A stretch of 64,000 bases of DNA from Parapedobacter flavus (GTDB taxonomy: Bacteria; Bacteroidota; Bacteroidia; Sphingobacteriales; Sphingobacteriaceae). The notes beneath the pieces were generated by a model. The model did no database searches. It worked only from the letters and a program-made list of their open reading frames with translations, and had not been told where the DNA came from. The position numbers and the translations under genes are program-made. Location: positions 74,526 through 138,525 of the forward strand of contig NZ_JAYKZZ010000005.1 in the NCBI RefSeq assembly GCF_035818675.1, written 5' to 3'. This document shows, one piece after another, positions 53,165 to 62,802 of the stretch (the first letter of the stretch is position 1; the number at the start of each line of letters is the position of its first letter).

Positions 53165-53980
53165 ATGAAATATCCCATCAACGAAAATGAAATGCCCCTA
53201 AATGAACTTGAAAAATTGGGGCTTTACAAAGACGGAGGGTTCAGTATCAGTCCGGAGAATATCGATGCCCTGCTTGCAGGAAGAAGAACCGATATGTTGA
53301 GTATGGCAGGTCTGAATATCGACGGGTTTGCCATCCGACAACTGGATGCGAAGTTATCCCTTAGCCGAGGTGAGGACGGTACTGTCCAGCTTAACATACA
53401 TCCGATCTATCGTGAACCACAATGGCACCCGTTATTAAGTGACGACGAGGAAAAAGCATTGATCGCCGGAGAAAAAAACGTAGTGAGCAAGGAACAGGAG
53501 ATCGGAGGAAACAAAAAGAAAAAAGTCATCATTGAGTATGACGACTTGACAAGGGAATTTGTTGCGTATGAACCCGACGAAGTGCAGGCCCCGATCAGAG
53601 TAAACGGCGAAGAACTTTCGGAAAAGCAACAGGAGGCTTTCCGTAACGGCGAAGTCGTGGAACTCAAAGACGGAACGAAAATTCAGCACTCGGCAACGGA
53701 CAATAAGGGGATTCGTTCAGACAGTAAACGGCTTATCCTATCCGTGCTATTGGACGGCGGTATCTCATACTTGGTATTCCGTGGTATCAATAACCTAAGA
53801 GGTAGGCTCGAACCACAAAGTGAGGGGTACAGCGAGGGGTATAACCGTGCTTTGTCCGATATGATGATGGCCGACAAAAAGCTAAGGGAAAAAGGGAACG
53901 AGAAAACCGTTCAAGACCTTGCGCAACATCTTCATGATAAACAAGAGAGCAGGGGCTATACCCGCACCGTTGCGAGGTAA
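53165..53980 (+). CDS. DUF4099/DUF3945-type ICE protein
   Basis: 271 residues. NEMPLNELEKLGLYKDGG, SPENIDALLAGRRTDML and DAKLSLSRGEDGTVQLNIHPIYREP correspond to DUF4099; the following LIAGEKNVVSKE and EFVAYEPDEVQAPIRVNGEELSEKQ correspond to DUF3945. These proteins are common in Bacteroidota mobile elements and have no settled function. The next start overlaps the stop by one base (TAATG). Confidence 0.8.
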   Translation: MKYPINENEMPLNELEKLGLYKDGGFSISPENIDALLAGRRTDMLSMAGLNIDGFAIRQLDAKLSLSRGEDGTVQLNIHPIYREPQWHPLLSDDEEKALIAGEKNVVSKEQEIGGNKKKKVIIEYDDLTREFVAYEPDEVQAPIRVNGEELSEKQQEAFRNGEVVELKDGTKIQHSATDNKGIRSDSKRLILSVLLDGGISYLVFRGINNLRGRLEPQSEGYSEGYNRALSDMMMADKKLREKGNEKTVQDLAQHLHDKQESRGYTRTVAR

Positions 53981-54600
53981 TGTTATTTCTCCAATTAAAA
54001 CCCGAAGTACGGAACTTCTTTGCTCCCTATGTGGGTATGGTCGAAGATAAAATTCTGTTTACTTATACATTGGGAAATCAGGTCATAGACCATGAACGTT
54101 GGAACGAAAACGGCGCTCGTATTCCGGTAAGCAAAGGTGTATGGTTGGTGACGGATAGCTTGCCTTTATCCGTCACCGACCTTTTTATCGGTCATTCTGC
54201 TTGTGATATAATGTGCTTCTGCCATTATTACCCCAATTGGATTAATCCACACCGTTCGAGTGCGTTTGCTTCATTGGGGTTGTTGCCGACCAAAGAACAG
54301 TTTACTTGGCTAAAATCCCTTTTCACCAATGCCAAAATACATACGGTATTTGACGGGGGAATAAGTGGTCGTGTAGCTGATTGTAAAGTTGCGACTTGGC
54401 AACTTGGTAAGAACGCAAGGTTTAGTATTGTTGATGACCACGGAGAGTTTTACTGCAACAAAAAGAAGTATCGTATCCCGGTCAGTATTTTTTCATTGAA
54501 CCGTTTTGAAAAATTATCGGGTATCCGTGCAGGTATCAGGACCCATAAACCAAAAGCACCATTTGAAACGTTCTATCAATCCTTTACAAACGTGGGTTAA
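53980..54600 (+). CDS. Conserved ICE protein with Toprim-like C-terminal part
   Basis: 206 residues. LLPTKEQFTWLKSLFTNAKIHTVFDGGISGRVADCKVATW resembles the end of a Toprim-like domain, in which the second acidic motif appears partly degraded (VFDGGISGR). It is translationally coupled to the DUF4099 gene. A terminator follows, so it closes the plus-strand conjugation segment; the genes beyond are AT-rich cargo. Confidence 0.6.
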   Translation: MLFLQLKPEVRNFFAPYVGMVEDKILFTYTLGNQVIDHERWNENGARIPVSKGVWLVTDSLPLSVTDLFIGHSACDIMCFCHYYPNWINPHRSSAFASLGLLPTKEQFTWLKSLFTNAKIHTVFDGGISGRVADCKVATWQLGKNARFSIVDDHGEFYCNKKKYRIPVSIFSLNRFEKLSGIRAGIRTHKPKAPFETFYQSFTNVG

Positions 54601-54619
54601 TCTGAACCAGCCTACCCAA

Positions 54620-54666
54620 ACCCCTGATCCTTTATTGGGTCAGGGGTAAAAGTAAGGGGGTTTTTT
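54620..54666 (+). terminator. Terminator closing the conjugation segment
   Basis: ACCCCTGATCC and GGGTCAGGGGT form an 11-base-pair stem (one wobble) around TTTATT, followed after 13 bases by TTTTTT. It lies 20 bases after the last ICE backbone gene and could also stop transcripts coming from the minus-strand cargo. Confidence 0.72.
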
Positions 54667-54781
54667 GATTTTGTTGAAGGGGATTTATAAGCAAAGTCAT
54701 TTATAAAGATTACTAATGACGTTCTAAGTGCTAATAGTAGATTGAATAATTACTCTAATCAAATAGTGGTTTAAGCGTATA

Positions 54782-55864
54782 TTAATATTCTCCAAATACA
54801 ATTGCTTTTGAATAAACTTCATGAAACTCTGGTGGTAACCCACAAGCTTTATTTAAATATTCAGAGAGTCGAAGTGCAAAATTTGATGTATGTTTATCTT
54901 TTTCAGAGATTCCTTTAGCATAAGTATACTTAGTAGGATCAGTAGATAAAAAGCAAAATGACAATTCCTTTAAATACAATGGAAGTATATTAAAATTCAT
55001 TGGGTTCTCAAACACCAGTCTTACAAGCTCGACGAAAGTATCCCATTCAGGTAAGGCTAAATCTTTATCTGGTATTGTATTACCACTGGATCTTTTGCGT
55101 AGTTCATTGAGGTATTCGTAGTTAGCGATGCCTCCATAAATTATTATTTTCAAATCGTTACTTAAATCATCCTTGGTTTTTAATGAAATGTATCTGGTAA
55201 AGACTTCGGTAATAATTTGATTTAGACTAATTGCCATAAGTGAATAATGGTGCATTACGAGTGAAAGATGAAGTTTATTGGCTGGGTCCAATTCTCCTTT
55301 TAGTACTCTAAGGATTGACAATCCTGATCGAACTTGAAAATTACTTATTTTATCGTTCCAAAAATTAGTTCTAGCATATTCGCACAACTGCTTTAATCTT
55401 GGGAATTTTTTGTCGATTTCCATAAAGCGATCCCAATGATCTATATCAATTAATGAACTAAATAGCGGTTCTAAATAGTCTGCTGTTGCATGAGAATAGA
55501 AATTAAAATCGTTATCAGAAAACAACTGAACATCGAAAGTATTCGCAGTTAATTGGTGTTCCTTCTCAATATCTTTGGTTAATAATATAAGCCCTTTCTT
55601 AGCTCCGAAGTACTCCATTAATCCTTTCATCCATAAAGCCCTAGTAATTCCAGATTGGCCTTTTAATGTTTTACAATCGCCCAAAATAATTTGAAACCGA
55701 CCTGTTATTTCTGGTGCAAGCGCAAGAGCATCAATATCTGTAACTAACTTGGGGGCCGCTGAAATTTGAGTTTGAGAAAGTACATTCACTTCTAAATGTG
55801 GATACCAATTTCGTCGAACAAAGTACTCAATTACTCTGATTTTTAAATTTCTATCTTTTATCAT
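54782..55864 (-). CDS. Unrecognised protein with PD-(D/E)XK-like nuclease motif (second gene of a two-gene unit)
   Basis: 360 residues, no signal or membrane helix. The N-terminal 100 residues show Glu25, VTDIDALA (Asp45) and ILGDCKTLKG (Asp63-x-Lys65), a layout matching the PD-(D/E)XK nuclease core, followed by a helix and LILLTKD. The rest is helical with no recognised motif. Its start overlaps the 427-residue gene by 4 bases, so the two are coupled. Position in an AT-rich island next to abortive-infection and Argonaute genes suggests a defence role; that is inference. Confidence 0.6.
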   Translation of the reverse strand: MIKDRNLKIRVIEYFVRRNWYPHLEVNVLSQTQISAAPKLVTDIDALALAPEITGRFQIILGDCKTLKGQSGITRALWMKGLMEYFGAKKGLILLTKDIEKEHQLTANTFDVQLFSDNDFNFYSHATADYLEPLFSSLIDIDHWDRFMEIDKKFPRLKQLCEYARTNFWNDKISNFQVRSGLSILRVLKGELDPANKLHLSLVMHHYSLMAISLNQIITEVFTRYISLKTKDDLSNDLKIIIYGGIANYEYLNELRKRSSGNTIPDKDLALPEWDTFVELVRLVFENPMNFNILPLYLKELSFCFLSTDPTKYTYAKGISEKDKHTSNFALRLSEYLNKACGLPPEFHEVYSKAIVFGEY

Positions 55865-57144
55865 CTTGAAATACTTTTTAGTAAGAGATTATCCAACTCT
55901 TCTTTTGCTTCTTCTCCTAACATTACTGTTTCGGTTTGTCGTAATCTTGCAGAAGATACGATAGATTCAATATAAGTTTGATCCTGTTGTAAAGCAATTC
56001 TTGCTTCTTGGTCTACTTCCATATTAGATAAGCTTCCTTCATTTAGCAACCTAATTGCTAAATCTAATGCTCTGATATTTTCTTCAGAATTTATGAGAAC
56101 AAATCTGTATCGATCATCCTGCATTTTTTCAAGACGTCCAACTTTTAAAACAGACAACTGATAATACTGAGCATACGTTTCTGACGTTGGCTTTAGCCAT
56201 CCGTCTCTTTTTAATGCATTCAATAAGGCACTAGGCCACCTTATTGGATATTTATTAGCTAATAACTGCCCCTGTCTTACAGACGCGAGGAGCGCCATAG
56301 CTCGCTCATAAATTTCCCTATTAGTTGGGTTCAACTTTGACAAACCAGGAGCGGGAGTAAATAAAAAGAAATTTTGTCCTGCATGACCTGTTGTAATTGC
56401 TGGTGGTTTCACCGCACCATCTTGAGCCAATCTTTTAAGAATCTGGAGCTCTTGAACGGTAATTGATTCACCGTTAATACTCATAGTTTTCTCAATAATA
56501 CTTAATGGCCAACCTTGTGCCTTTTTTACTAATTCTAATACCCTCTTAATTGTACTGGCTCCGGATTTTGCGGTTAAGTCAGCAAAAACATCAACGTTTT
56601 CTGAAAAAAACAAAGGACTGATCAATATTTCTCGACCTCTTGCTCTTTTGGACATTATATATCCGCCTTCTGTTCCGAACTGTAAGTTTCGATCAACAAT
56701 TTTTTTCTCAGCACCAAGGGAGTATATATTACTGCGTTCGGTAGGAGAATTAGTCAGTTCCGAAAGTATTCTTAAAGCTAATTGTTCAGGTTCATTAAAT
56801 CCCATCTCTGTAACAGCATATTCTCCCACCGTGGAGTAGATATCGTCGAAAAATGGAATTTGCGGTTGAATTTGCTTAATCGTCGATTTTTGAGAGTAGA
56901 GTTTAACGAATTCAATTTCTTCAAGATTTTTTAGAATATCCTTTAATAAAATTGGAGGTATTTTGAAATAATAATCCGAAACAAGTTTTAGCTTTTCGTA
57001 TTCCAAAAGAGGTAGTCCACGTAAATGCAAAGCAAGGTTAACCATCATCCCAATACGTGGTAAAAATTCAAATTCTGGGATATTTTTGCCAGCTAATGCA
57101 GTTGTAATATCATAACATTGAGCTGCGGTATTTTGATTACTCAT
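55861..57144 (-). CDS. Unrecognised 427-residue protein, partner of the PD-(D/E)XK-like gene
   Basis: I do not recognise a family. The predicted protein is soluble, with winged-helix-like stretches near 70-110 (ILLKDILKNLEEIEFVKLYS) and 225-255 (ESITVQELQILKRLAQDGAV), a central region around 280-345 and an acidic helical C terminus. An architecture of several helix-turn-helix-like segments would suit a DNA-binding or sensor subunit paired with the nuclease-like protein downstream. Codon use is AT-rich as in the other cargo genes. Confidence 0.55.
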   Translation of the reverse strand: MSNQNTAAQCYDITTALAGKNIPEFEFLPRIGMMVNLALHLRGLPLLEYEKLKLVSDYYFKIPPILLKDILKNLEEIEFVKLYSQKSTIKQIQPQIPFFDDIYSTVGEYAVTEMGFNEPEQLALRILSELTNSPTERSNIYSLGAEKKIVDRNLQFGTEGGYIMSKRARGREILISPLFFSENVDVFADLTAKSGASTIKRVLELVKKAQGWPLSIIEKTMSINGESITVQELQILKRLAQDGAVKPPAITTGHAGQNFFLFTPAPGLSKLNPTNREIYERAMALLASVRQGQLLANKYPIRWPSALLNALKRDGWLKPTSETYAQYYQLSVLKVGRLEKMQDDRYRFVLINSEENIRALDLAIRLLNEGSLSNMEVDQEARIALQQDQTYIESIVSSARLRQTETVMLGEEAKEELDNLLLKSISR

Positions 57145-57223
57145 AAGTCTTGTAATAGTTGTTGAAAAATTAGTATCTGCTTAGCCCTGAGTTCTCACTA
57201 AATTACCTAATTTATAATACATT

Positions 57224-57469
57224 TTACCAATCAGTAGGTTCAATACGGTCCAATTTTATCATCACCTTTTGCCTCAATCTTGGTGACGAGAAGAAAAGAC
57301 TTCTTTTTTCAATTACTTTGAAATAATACCCATCGTCATTCATATTTTCATTTTCGCATTGGAGATATATTTCCTCTCCTATATCCGGTACATTCGGGAG
57401 TATATCGAAAGACTTTAGGTCAATAACGTCACCTTTGTAATAAAATTCTAATTCATACGGTTTATTCAT
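57224..57469 (-). CDS. Small hypothetical protein, 81 residues
   Basis: An acidic 81-residue protein with alternating hydrophobic beta-like stretches (YELEFYYKGDVIDL, EIYLQCENEN, QKVMIKLDRIEP). No motif is recognised. It lies between the PD-(D/E)XK-like unit and the RloB gene on the same strand, 36 bases after the RloB stop, and might belong to either system. Confidence 0.5.
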   Translation of the reverse strand: MNKPYELEFYYKGDVIDLKSFDILPNVPDIGEEIYLQCENENMNDDGYYFKVIEKRSLFFSSPRLRQKVMIKLDRIEPTDW

Positions 57470-57505
57470 ACTTAAGTTTTTTAAAGTTATTAAAACATAG
57501 AACGG

Positions 57506-58129
57506 TTACTCCTTGGTTTGCCAATGCTTACCCAAAAAGGTTAGCAGTTTTTCAGAGAGTTGATATAATTTGCTGACAAATTTCTCTGGAAAGTAATGAT
57601 CTTTATGCAAATCAGCATTGGAAGCGTTTATCGTAGCAGTTCCAATAAGCATTGCGAAATCGTCCTTATTGTACCCTCCGACAACCAAGTTTGCCAGATT
57701 CCTCTTCAACTTCCTAGCAGAATCGAGTTCAACTGGAATCACATCTAATATGTGATAATGTAACCATACTTCAAAGGAAGGGTTACTTATGGCAAGAGAC
57801 CAATTCGCTTCTTGTTCGCTATGTTTGTGCAAATCATCTATCTCCTTACGAGGCCATCGATCAACATCTAAAACAAACCAAACAAAGTCCTCAGGCTCAA
57901 CGCCATATTCCTCGTCGTATTTGGCCAGTCTCTCAGTCAAATACTTCGCAGCTGATTTTCCTTCTTCGCGAGGAACGATTTCAACAACTACTCGCTGATT
58001 TATAGCACCAAAAAAGCTAAAATAGTCATCCTCTCGCTGTCCCTCGGCAACAATGACAAATTTACGGAAATCCCTATGAGGTTTTCCTTTTTTGTATTCT
58101 CTATTCTTACTCCTCGGCATACTCTTCAA
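57506..58129 (-). CDS. RloB / AbiLii-type Toprim-like protein
   Basis: 207 residues. VIVAEGQREDDYF (Glu29) and VWFVLDVDRW provide Toprim-like acidic positions, and AISNPSFEVWLHYH at about 113-126 is the hallmark of RloB/AbiLii proteins. It overlaps the ATPase gene by 23 bases; the internal Met4 would reduce this to 14. With that ATPase it forms a RloAB/AbiL-type pair, known from Lactococcus AbiL as an abortive-infection phage defence. Confidence 0.85.
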   Translation of the reverse strand: MKSMPRSKNREYKKGKPHRDFRKFVIVAEGQREDDYFSFFGAINQRVVVEIVPREEGKSAAKYLTERLAKYDEEYGVEPEDFVWFVLDVDRWPRKEIDDLHKHSEQEANWSLAISNPSFEVWLHYHILDVIPVELDSARKLKRNLANLVVGGYNKDDFAMLIGTATINASNADLHKDHYFPEKFVSKLYQLSEKLLTFLGKHWQTKE

Positions 58130-59441
58130 GTCTTAATTTCCTTAAATCTCCGAGAAACGGAATAGCACCAAATCGGCCAGAAAGATACCCCTTTCTTATG
58201 TCCAAATCGGGTCTTACATTATATTCACTCAATGGATACAGATGGGTAGCTCCCTCTTTATTTTTTTCTGCAAACCATATTTCATCTTGTCTAAATAAAT
58301 CCAAATCCAAGAGGTTCGACTCATGTGTGGTAAAAATCAATTGGCCAACTTTATTTGGATTATCTTGTATCTGCGCAACAAATTCTTTTAATAAAGTAGG
58401 ATGTATGCTTTGGTCGATTTCATCAATCATGACGGTTATTGGAAATTTTTCCAAAATATACAGAACTGGAATAAAATCAATCAATCTCAACGTTCCATCA
58501 GACTCATCAAAAAGTTCAAACTTGACTTTTTTTCCAGATGGGGTCATGTGATAAGATACTACTTTTTTGATTACTGGCTTCCCGTCCTCGAGCATAGCGA
58601 CAGCATTTTTGCTATCTCCAACACGTTCCATTTCCCCAGATTTTATCAATTTTAGAATCCTGTCTTTTTCGTGCTTGTTGTCCTCGCCAAAATATTGATC
58701 GAAGTCAAGTGTTTGGATATCCAATTCTTTTATTCCAGTATCGAATTTGCTTATAAGACCATTTGTGAAAGACTTGAAATCTTCATCATCGATAAAACTA
58801 TATGTTAGACCGGCATATTGCATTCCGGGCAAGATTACAATCAAGCCTTTCTCGATCCACTTGTAGGCCCGATTGATTTCCTTGAATTTCTTGTCCTTAA
58901 CCAACGAAATAAATGGAACACTTGGCTCTAGAAGATCTTCCTCATATACTTGGATGAGCAATCGATCCTTTTGACTTTTCAGATATTTGGGTGCCATATT
59001 TATTTTAGTATTCCCAGATTTATCAATCTTTCTTTCAAAAATGAGATCATCGTCCTTTTTCCCATAATTTAAAAGATATAGCCATTCTTCTTGAATAGTA
59101 CTACCTATGAAGACCATACCATAAGAGTAACCTACTTCTTCGATAAGAAATTCTACTTCAAGTGTTGAGGGTCTTTCATCTTCTGATAATTTAAATGATA
59201 CATCATCATTAAAACTGTCGAGAGATCCTGCCGTCACAAGCTCCGATAAAAAATTAATGGCTAAGATCAGATTTGATTTCCCTGCACCGTTAGCACCATA
59301 AATGACGGCACTTTTTAAAATGTCGACTTTTGGGAATGAATATACATGGTTTGGATGCCGTCTTACATCCCCTGTCAACATATTAAATTCTGTCTCATCC
59401 TTGAAAGACAGGAAATTGTCCGCTACAAATCTAATTAACAT
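58107..59441 (-). CDS. AAA ATPase, RloA / AbiLi-type, partner of RloB
   Basis: 444 residues. The start LIRFVADNFLSFKDETEFNML is typical of OLD/RloA-like ATPases. Walker A GANGAGKS is at 49-56, Walker B ITVMIDEIDQSIH near 340, and the H-loop LIFTTHESNLLD follows. The C terminus (DIRKGYLSGRFGAIPFLG) is the conserved AbiLi end. It is the first gene of the minus-strand defence transcript and is divergent from the Argonaute gene across 157 bases. Confidence 0.88.
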   Translation of the reverse strand: MLIRFVADNFLSFKDETEFNMLTGDVRRHPNHVYSFPKVDILKSAVIYGANGAGKSNLILAINFLSELVTAGSLDSFNDDVSFKLSEDERPSTLEVEFLIEEVGYSYGMVFIGSTIQEEWLYLLNYGKKDDDLIFERKIDKSGNTKINMAPKYLKSQKDRLLIQVYEEDLLEPSVPFISLVKDKKFKEINRAYKWIEKGLIVILPGMQYAGLTYSFIDDEDFKSFTNGLISKFDTGIKELDIQTLDFDQYFGEDNKHEKDRILKLIKSGEMERVGDSKNAVAMLEDGKPVIKKVVSYHMTPSGKKVKFELFDESDGTLRLIDFIPVLYILEKFPITVMIDEIDQSIHPTLLKEFVAQIQDNPNKVGQLIFTTHESNLLDLDLFRQDEIWFAEKNKEGATHLYPLSEYNVRPDLDIRKGYLSGRFGAIPFLGDLRKLRLEEYAEE

Positions 59442-59468
59442 TTTCGTCGTTGTTTGTATGTAAAAACG

Positions 59469-59567
59469 ATTATATCGCTATAATGTTGTTTAAAAAATAT
59501 TATTTTTTGTAATTTTGATGCAAGTATAACGAAAAAATCGTTGTAAATATAAAAATTTGTACATTTG
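59469..59567 (+). promoter_or_regulatory. Divergent control region with palindromes and a promoter for the Argonaute operon
   Basis: The spacer holds three inverted repeats: ATTATA-TCGC-TATAAT (59469-59484), AAAAAATA-T-TATTTTTT (59492-59508) and AACGA-AAAAA-TCGTT (59528-59542). A TTG at 59541-59543 and TACATTTG at 59560-59567, 16 bases apart, fit a Bacteroidota promoter reading into the Argonaute gene. The last repeat overlaps the -33 element, as an operator would. Confidence 0.5.
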
Positions 59568-59598
59568 TAACGGTATGAATTTTAAGAAATAGGATTCA

Positions 59599-62500
59599 AT
59601 GAGCAACAATTACATATTAGAACTTGATCAGTTCATTAGGTCGGTGGAGATCAGCAAAACGGATTTTTTTACTGTACTCCTTGGTGCGGGTGCCTCTATT
59701 AACTCTGGTATAAAGTCTGCTGACGAATGTGTGTGGGAATGGAAAAGAGATATCTACGCCTCAAAGGCAACAACACACAAACTTGGTAAATTAGATGATA
59801 AGTCTGAACAGGTGAGACAAGCTGTACAGACATGGCTCGATAATGAAGGTATTTATCCCGATGCAGGTTCAATAGAAGAGTACTCTTTTTACATAGAAAA
59901 ATGCTTTCCAATTGAAGATGATCGCCGTAAATATTTCCAACGTTTATGCGAAAGAAAAGAACCCTCTGTTGGTTATAAGTTATTGTGCTTGCTTAGTGAA
60001 TTGGGTACAGTCAAATCGATATGGACTACAAACTTCGATGATCTCTGTCGTGACGCAGCCATAAAGACTGGCAACACAATTATCGACGTCACGTTGGATT
60101 CGGTTGAAAGAATTATTCGCCCAATTAATACATCTGAATTGCTATTGATAAAATTACATGGTGACTACAAGTATGGACAGCTGAAAAATACCGACGAAGA
60201 GTTAAAGACTCAAGACGAAACATTCAGATCACATTTGATAGATTATTTGAAAGATAAGCATCTTATTGTTTCAGGTTATAGTGGCAGAGATAAATCTATC
60301 ATGTCTGCGTTAAAAGAAAGTTATTCCAAGCAAGGATCAGGAAGATTATACTGGTGCGGGTACGGACAGAATCCGTCGGATGAAGTCCTTGATTTGATAA
60401 CTTGGGCGAGACAACATGGACGTTCTGCTTTTTATATACCAACAGATGGCTTTGACAAGCTGATGATAAGTTTGGCAAAGGAATGTTGTAAAGATCATAC
60501 TAAATTAGTTGAAAAATTTAGCGATTGCCTAAAGGCTGAAAAGCAAGAAATTAATCGTTCTCCGTTTTCTATTGAGACAGGGAAATTGAATGCCATAATT
60601 AAAGGAAATCTTTTTCCTCTCAAATTACCAAAGGAGGCCTTTCAATTCCAGTCAGATTTGGCCACGGGGTTACAGCCATGGAAAGAGATTAAAAACTTGG
60701 TTAAGCCCTATTCTATAGTTGCCGTTCCACATAGAGGTTACGTATGGGCGTTGGGAACATTATCCGATATAAACACGTGTTTTGAAGGACATATTGAAGG
60801 ATCGATAACACGCGCACCAATTGATAATTTAGAATTGTGGAAAGACACAGCAATATACAATCTTTTGTTATCATCCTTAACGAGAGCATTGTCAGCGCCT
60901 AAGGGATTGCGTTCAAACGGAAAAAACTTGATCTGGAAAACCGAGCCCACGTCTCATAGGATATTCCAAAATATCATGTATTCCACGCATGAAGCCATAA
61001 GGTTGTCAATCACAACTGACGGAAAACGCTATTATTTATCATTATTACCCGATTTCAGAATAAATTCCGATGATCCAAATGCGAAAATTTCTAAGGAAGT
61101 TAGGCAGGACGTAGGTAGGACCTATTTCGATAAGTTAAGAAACAAAGCCTTTGACGAATATTTATTTTCATGGAGAAAACTGTTGTTGAAAGGTTCTAAC
61201 GATAAATTGCTCGTAGAGTATCCACATTCCTCTGCATCTGGATTCAATTTCGAAATCTACCGATTGCCTTTATTTTCGAAGGTTTCTCAGTCAGGAAACA
61301 AACCGGAGATACAACTTAGCGAAAAATTCCCTAAAGCCGTATTGCATTTTAATGGTATTCAATATAAAGAGCCAGAGTTAGCTTTTTCTCCTAAAAATGC
61401 TGCTATGAGTGTAGTTCCAAAGGATTTTCATCCCATGAGAGGACTGAAAGACAATGCTCCATCGGACAGTGGATTAACAGGTCATTTATATGACGAAAAA
61501 ATAAACTTGGGTGTGATTTGCCCTCGTGAAGACAGCCAAGCATTTTCGAAGTTTCTGAATCAACACAATACAATAATCAGTTCAAATAATAAAAATGCCG
61601 ATTATCTTATCGACTATCCGGGTTTTTTTAATGTATATAAAGTCAGTCTGAATATACCTTTAGTTGATTCGGAAAATTGGTTAACTTGTCCTGAACCGAC
61701 AATCAAATCTTCTCTGAAAGAAACTGCTTTTGACCTTCGGGATAAAATCATCAATAGAATCGACCAACAAATTAAGAATGAAGTTAAAAAGGTTATTGTA
61801 ATTTATATACCGGATAGATGGCTATCCTATACTTCGTTTCAAGAGGAAAATGAAGATTTCGATCTGCACGATTATATCAAAGCTTATTGTGCGGAAAAGG
61901 GTGTGGCCACACAATTCATTCAACAGGATACAATTAATAGCGTTTTGCAGTGTCAAATCAATTGGTGGCTATCACTGTCCTACTATGTCAAGTCTTTACG
62001 TACGCCTTGGGTATTAGAAAACTTGGATAAAAGTACCGCTTTTGCAGGCATAGGGTATAGCGTTTCAAATAAAAAATCAGCCAGAGGCAGTATTGTTTTG
62101 GGGTGCAGTCATATCTATAACTCAGAGGGTCAGGGATTAAAATACAAGCTCTCAAAGGTTGAAGACCAATTGTATTGGGACAAACAAGACAGACCCCATT
62201 TGTCTTATAATGACGCTTTTCGATTTGGCTTATCCATAAAGGAACTTTTCTTTAATGCAATGGATGAACTCCCTAAACGGGTCGTCGTTCACAAGAGGAA
62301 CTATTTTACTCAGGACGAAATCAATGGGCTAAAGGACAGTTTGCTTAGTAACGGTGTAACAAACATCGATTTAATAGAGGTAAACTTTGCCGATGATATC
62401 CGTTTTTTGGCTACTAAAATAGCAGTAGGGATGCCGCAAGCGGATGATTATGCCGTTCCAAGAGGGACCTGTATTGCTTTCGACGAGTATTCAGCATTTC

Positions 62501-62784
62501 TATGGACACATGGTATTGTTCCATCCGTTAGGAATCAGGCTTGGCGGTACTATTTAGGAGGGAAATATATACCAGGCCCGCTAAAAATCACGAAACATTA
62601 TGGAGAAAGTAACATTGGAACCATTGCCAACGAAATTCTCGGTTTGACAAAAATGAATTGGAATTCATTCGATTTATATAGTCAATTACCAGCTACTTTG
62701 AATTCCTCCAATGAAATTGCAAGAATTGGACGTCTACTTTCTAAGCGTGATGGAATAACCTATGACTACCGATATTTTATTTAA
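59599..62784 (+). CDS. Single-chain SIR2-APAZ-MID-PIWI short Argonaute
   Basis: 1061 residues. SIR2 domain (about 1-300): LLGAGAS at 27-33, TTNFD with Asn145, KLHGD with His187 and SGYSGRD at 225-231, so NAD hydrolysis looks possible. APAZ/N-L1-L2-like region about 320-560, ending in RTYFDKLRNKAFDEYLFSW. MID-PIWI from about 590: PKDFHPMRGL, the MID stretch HDYIKAYCAEKGVATQFIQ, then FAGIGYS where Gly819 replaces the first catalytic Asp and VVVHKR where the later Asp is missing. The PIWI is thus a nuclease-dead guide-binding module, as in SPARSA systems, here fused into one chain. The helicase gene follows by 18 bases. Confidence 0.88.
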   Translation: MSNNYILELDQFIRSVEISKTDFFTVLLGAGASINSGIKSADECVWEWKRDIYASKATTHKLGKLDDKSEQVRQAVQTWLDNEGIYPDAGSIEEYSFYIEKCFPIEDDRRKYFQRLCERKEPSVGYKLLCLLSELGTVKSIWTTNFDDLCRDAAIKTGNTIIDVTLDSVERIIRPINTSELLLIKLHGDYKYGQLKNTDEELKTQDETFRSHLIDYLKDKHLIVSGYSGRDKSIMSALKESYSKQGSGRLYWCGYGQNPSDEVLDLITWARQHGRSAFYIPTDGFDKLMISLAKECCKDHTKLVEKFSDCLKAEKQEINRSPFSIETGKLNAIIKGNLFPLKLPKEAFQFQSDLATGLQPWKEIKNLVKPYSIVAVPHRGYVWALGTLSDINTCFEGHIEGSITRAPIDNLELWKDTAIYNLLLSSLTRALSAPKGLRSNGKNLIWKTEPTSHRIFQNIMYSTHEAIRLSITTDGKRYYLSLLPDFRINSDDPNAKISKEVRQDVGRTYFDKLRNKAFDEYLFSWRKLLLKGSNDKLLVEYPHSSASGFNFEIYRLPLFSKVSQSGNKPEIQLSEKFPKAVLHFNGIQYKEPELAFSPKNAAMSVVPKDFHPMRGLKDNAPSDSGLTGHLYDEKINLGVICPREDSQAFSKFLNQHNTIISSNNKNADYLIDYPGFFNVYKVSLNIPLVDSENWLTCPEPTIKSSLKETAFDLRDKIINRIDQQIKNEVKKVIVIYIPDRWLSYTSFQEENEDFDLHDYIKAYCAEKGVATQFIQQDTINSVLQCQINWWLSLSYYVKSLRTPWVLENLDKSTAFAGIGYSVSNKKSARGSIVLGCSHIYNSEGQGLKYKLSKVEDQLYWDKQDRPHLSYNDAFRFGLSIKELFFNAMDELPKRVVVHKRNYFTQDEINGLKDSLLSNGVTNIDLIEVNFADDIRFLATKIAVGMPQADDYAVPRGTCIAFDEYSAFLWTHGIVPSVRNQAWRYYLGGKYIPGPLKITKHYGESNIGTIANEILGLTKMNWNSFDLYSQLPATLNSSNEIARIGRLLSKRDGITYDYRYFI

Positions 62785-62802
62785 CAAACCAATATAAAAA
62801 TT

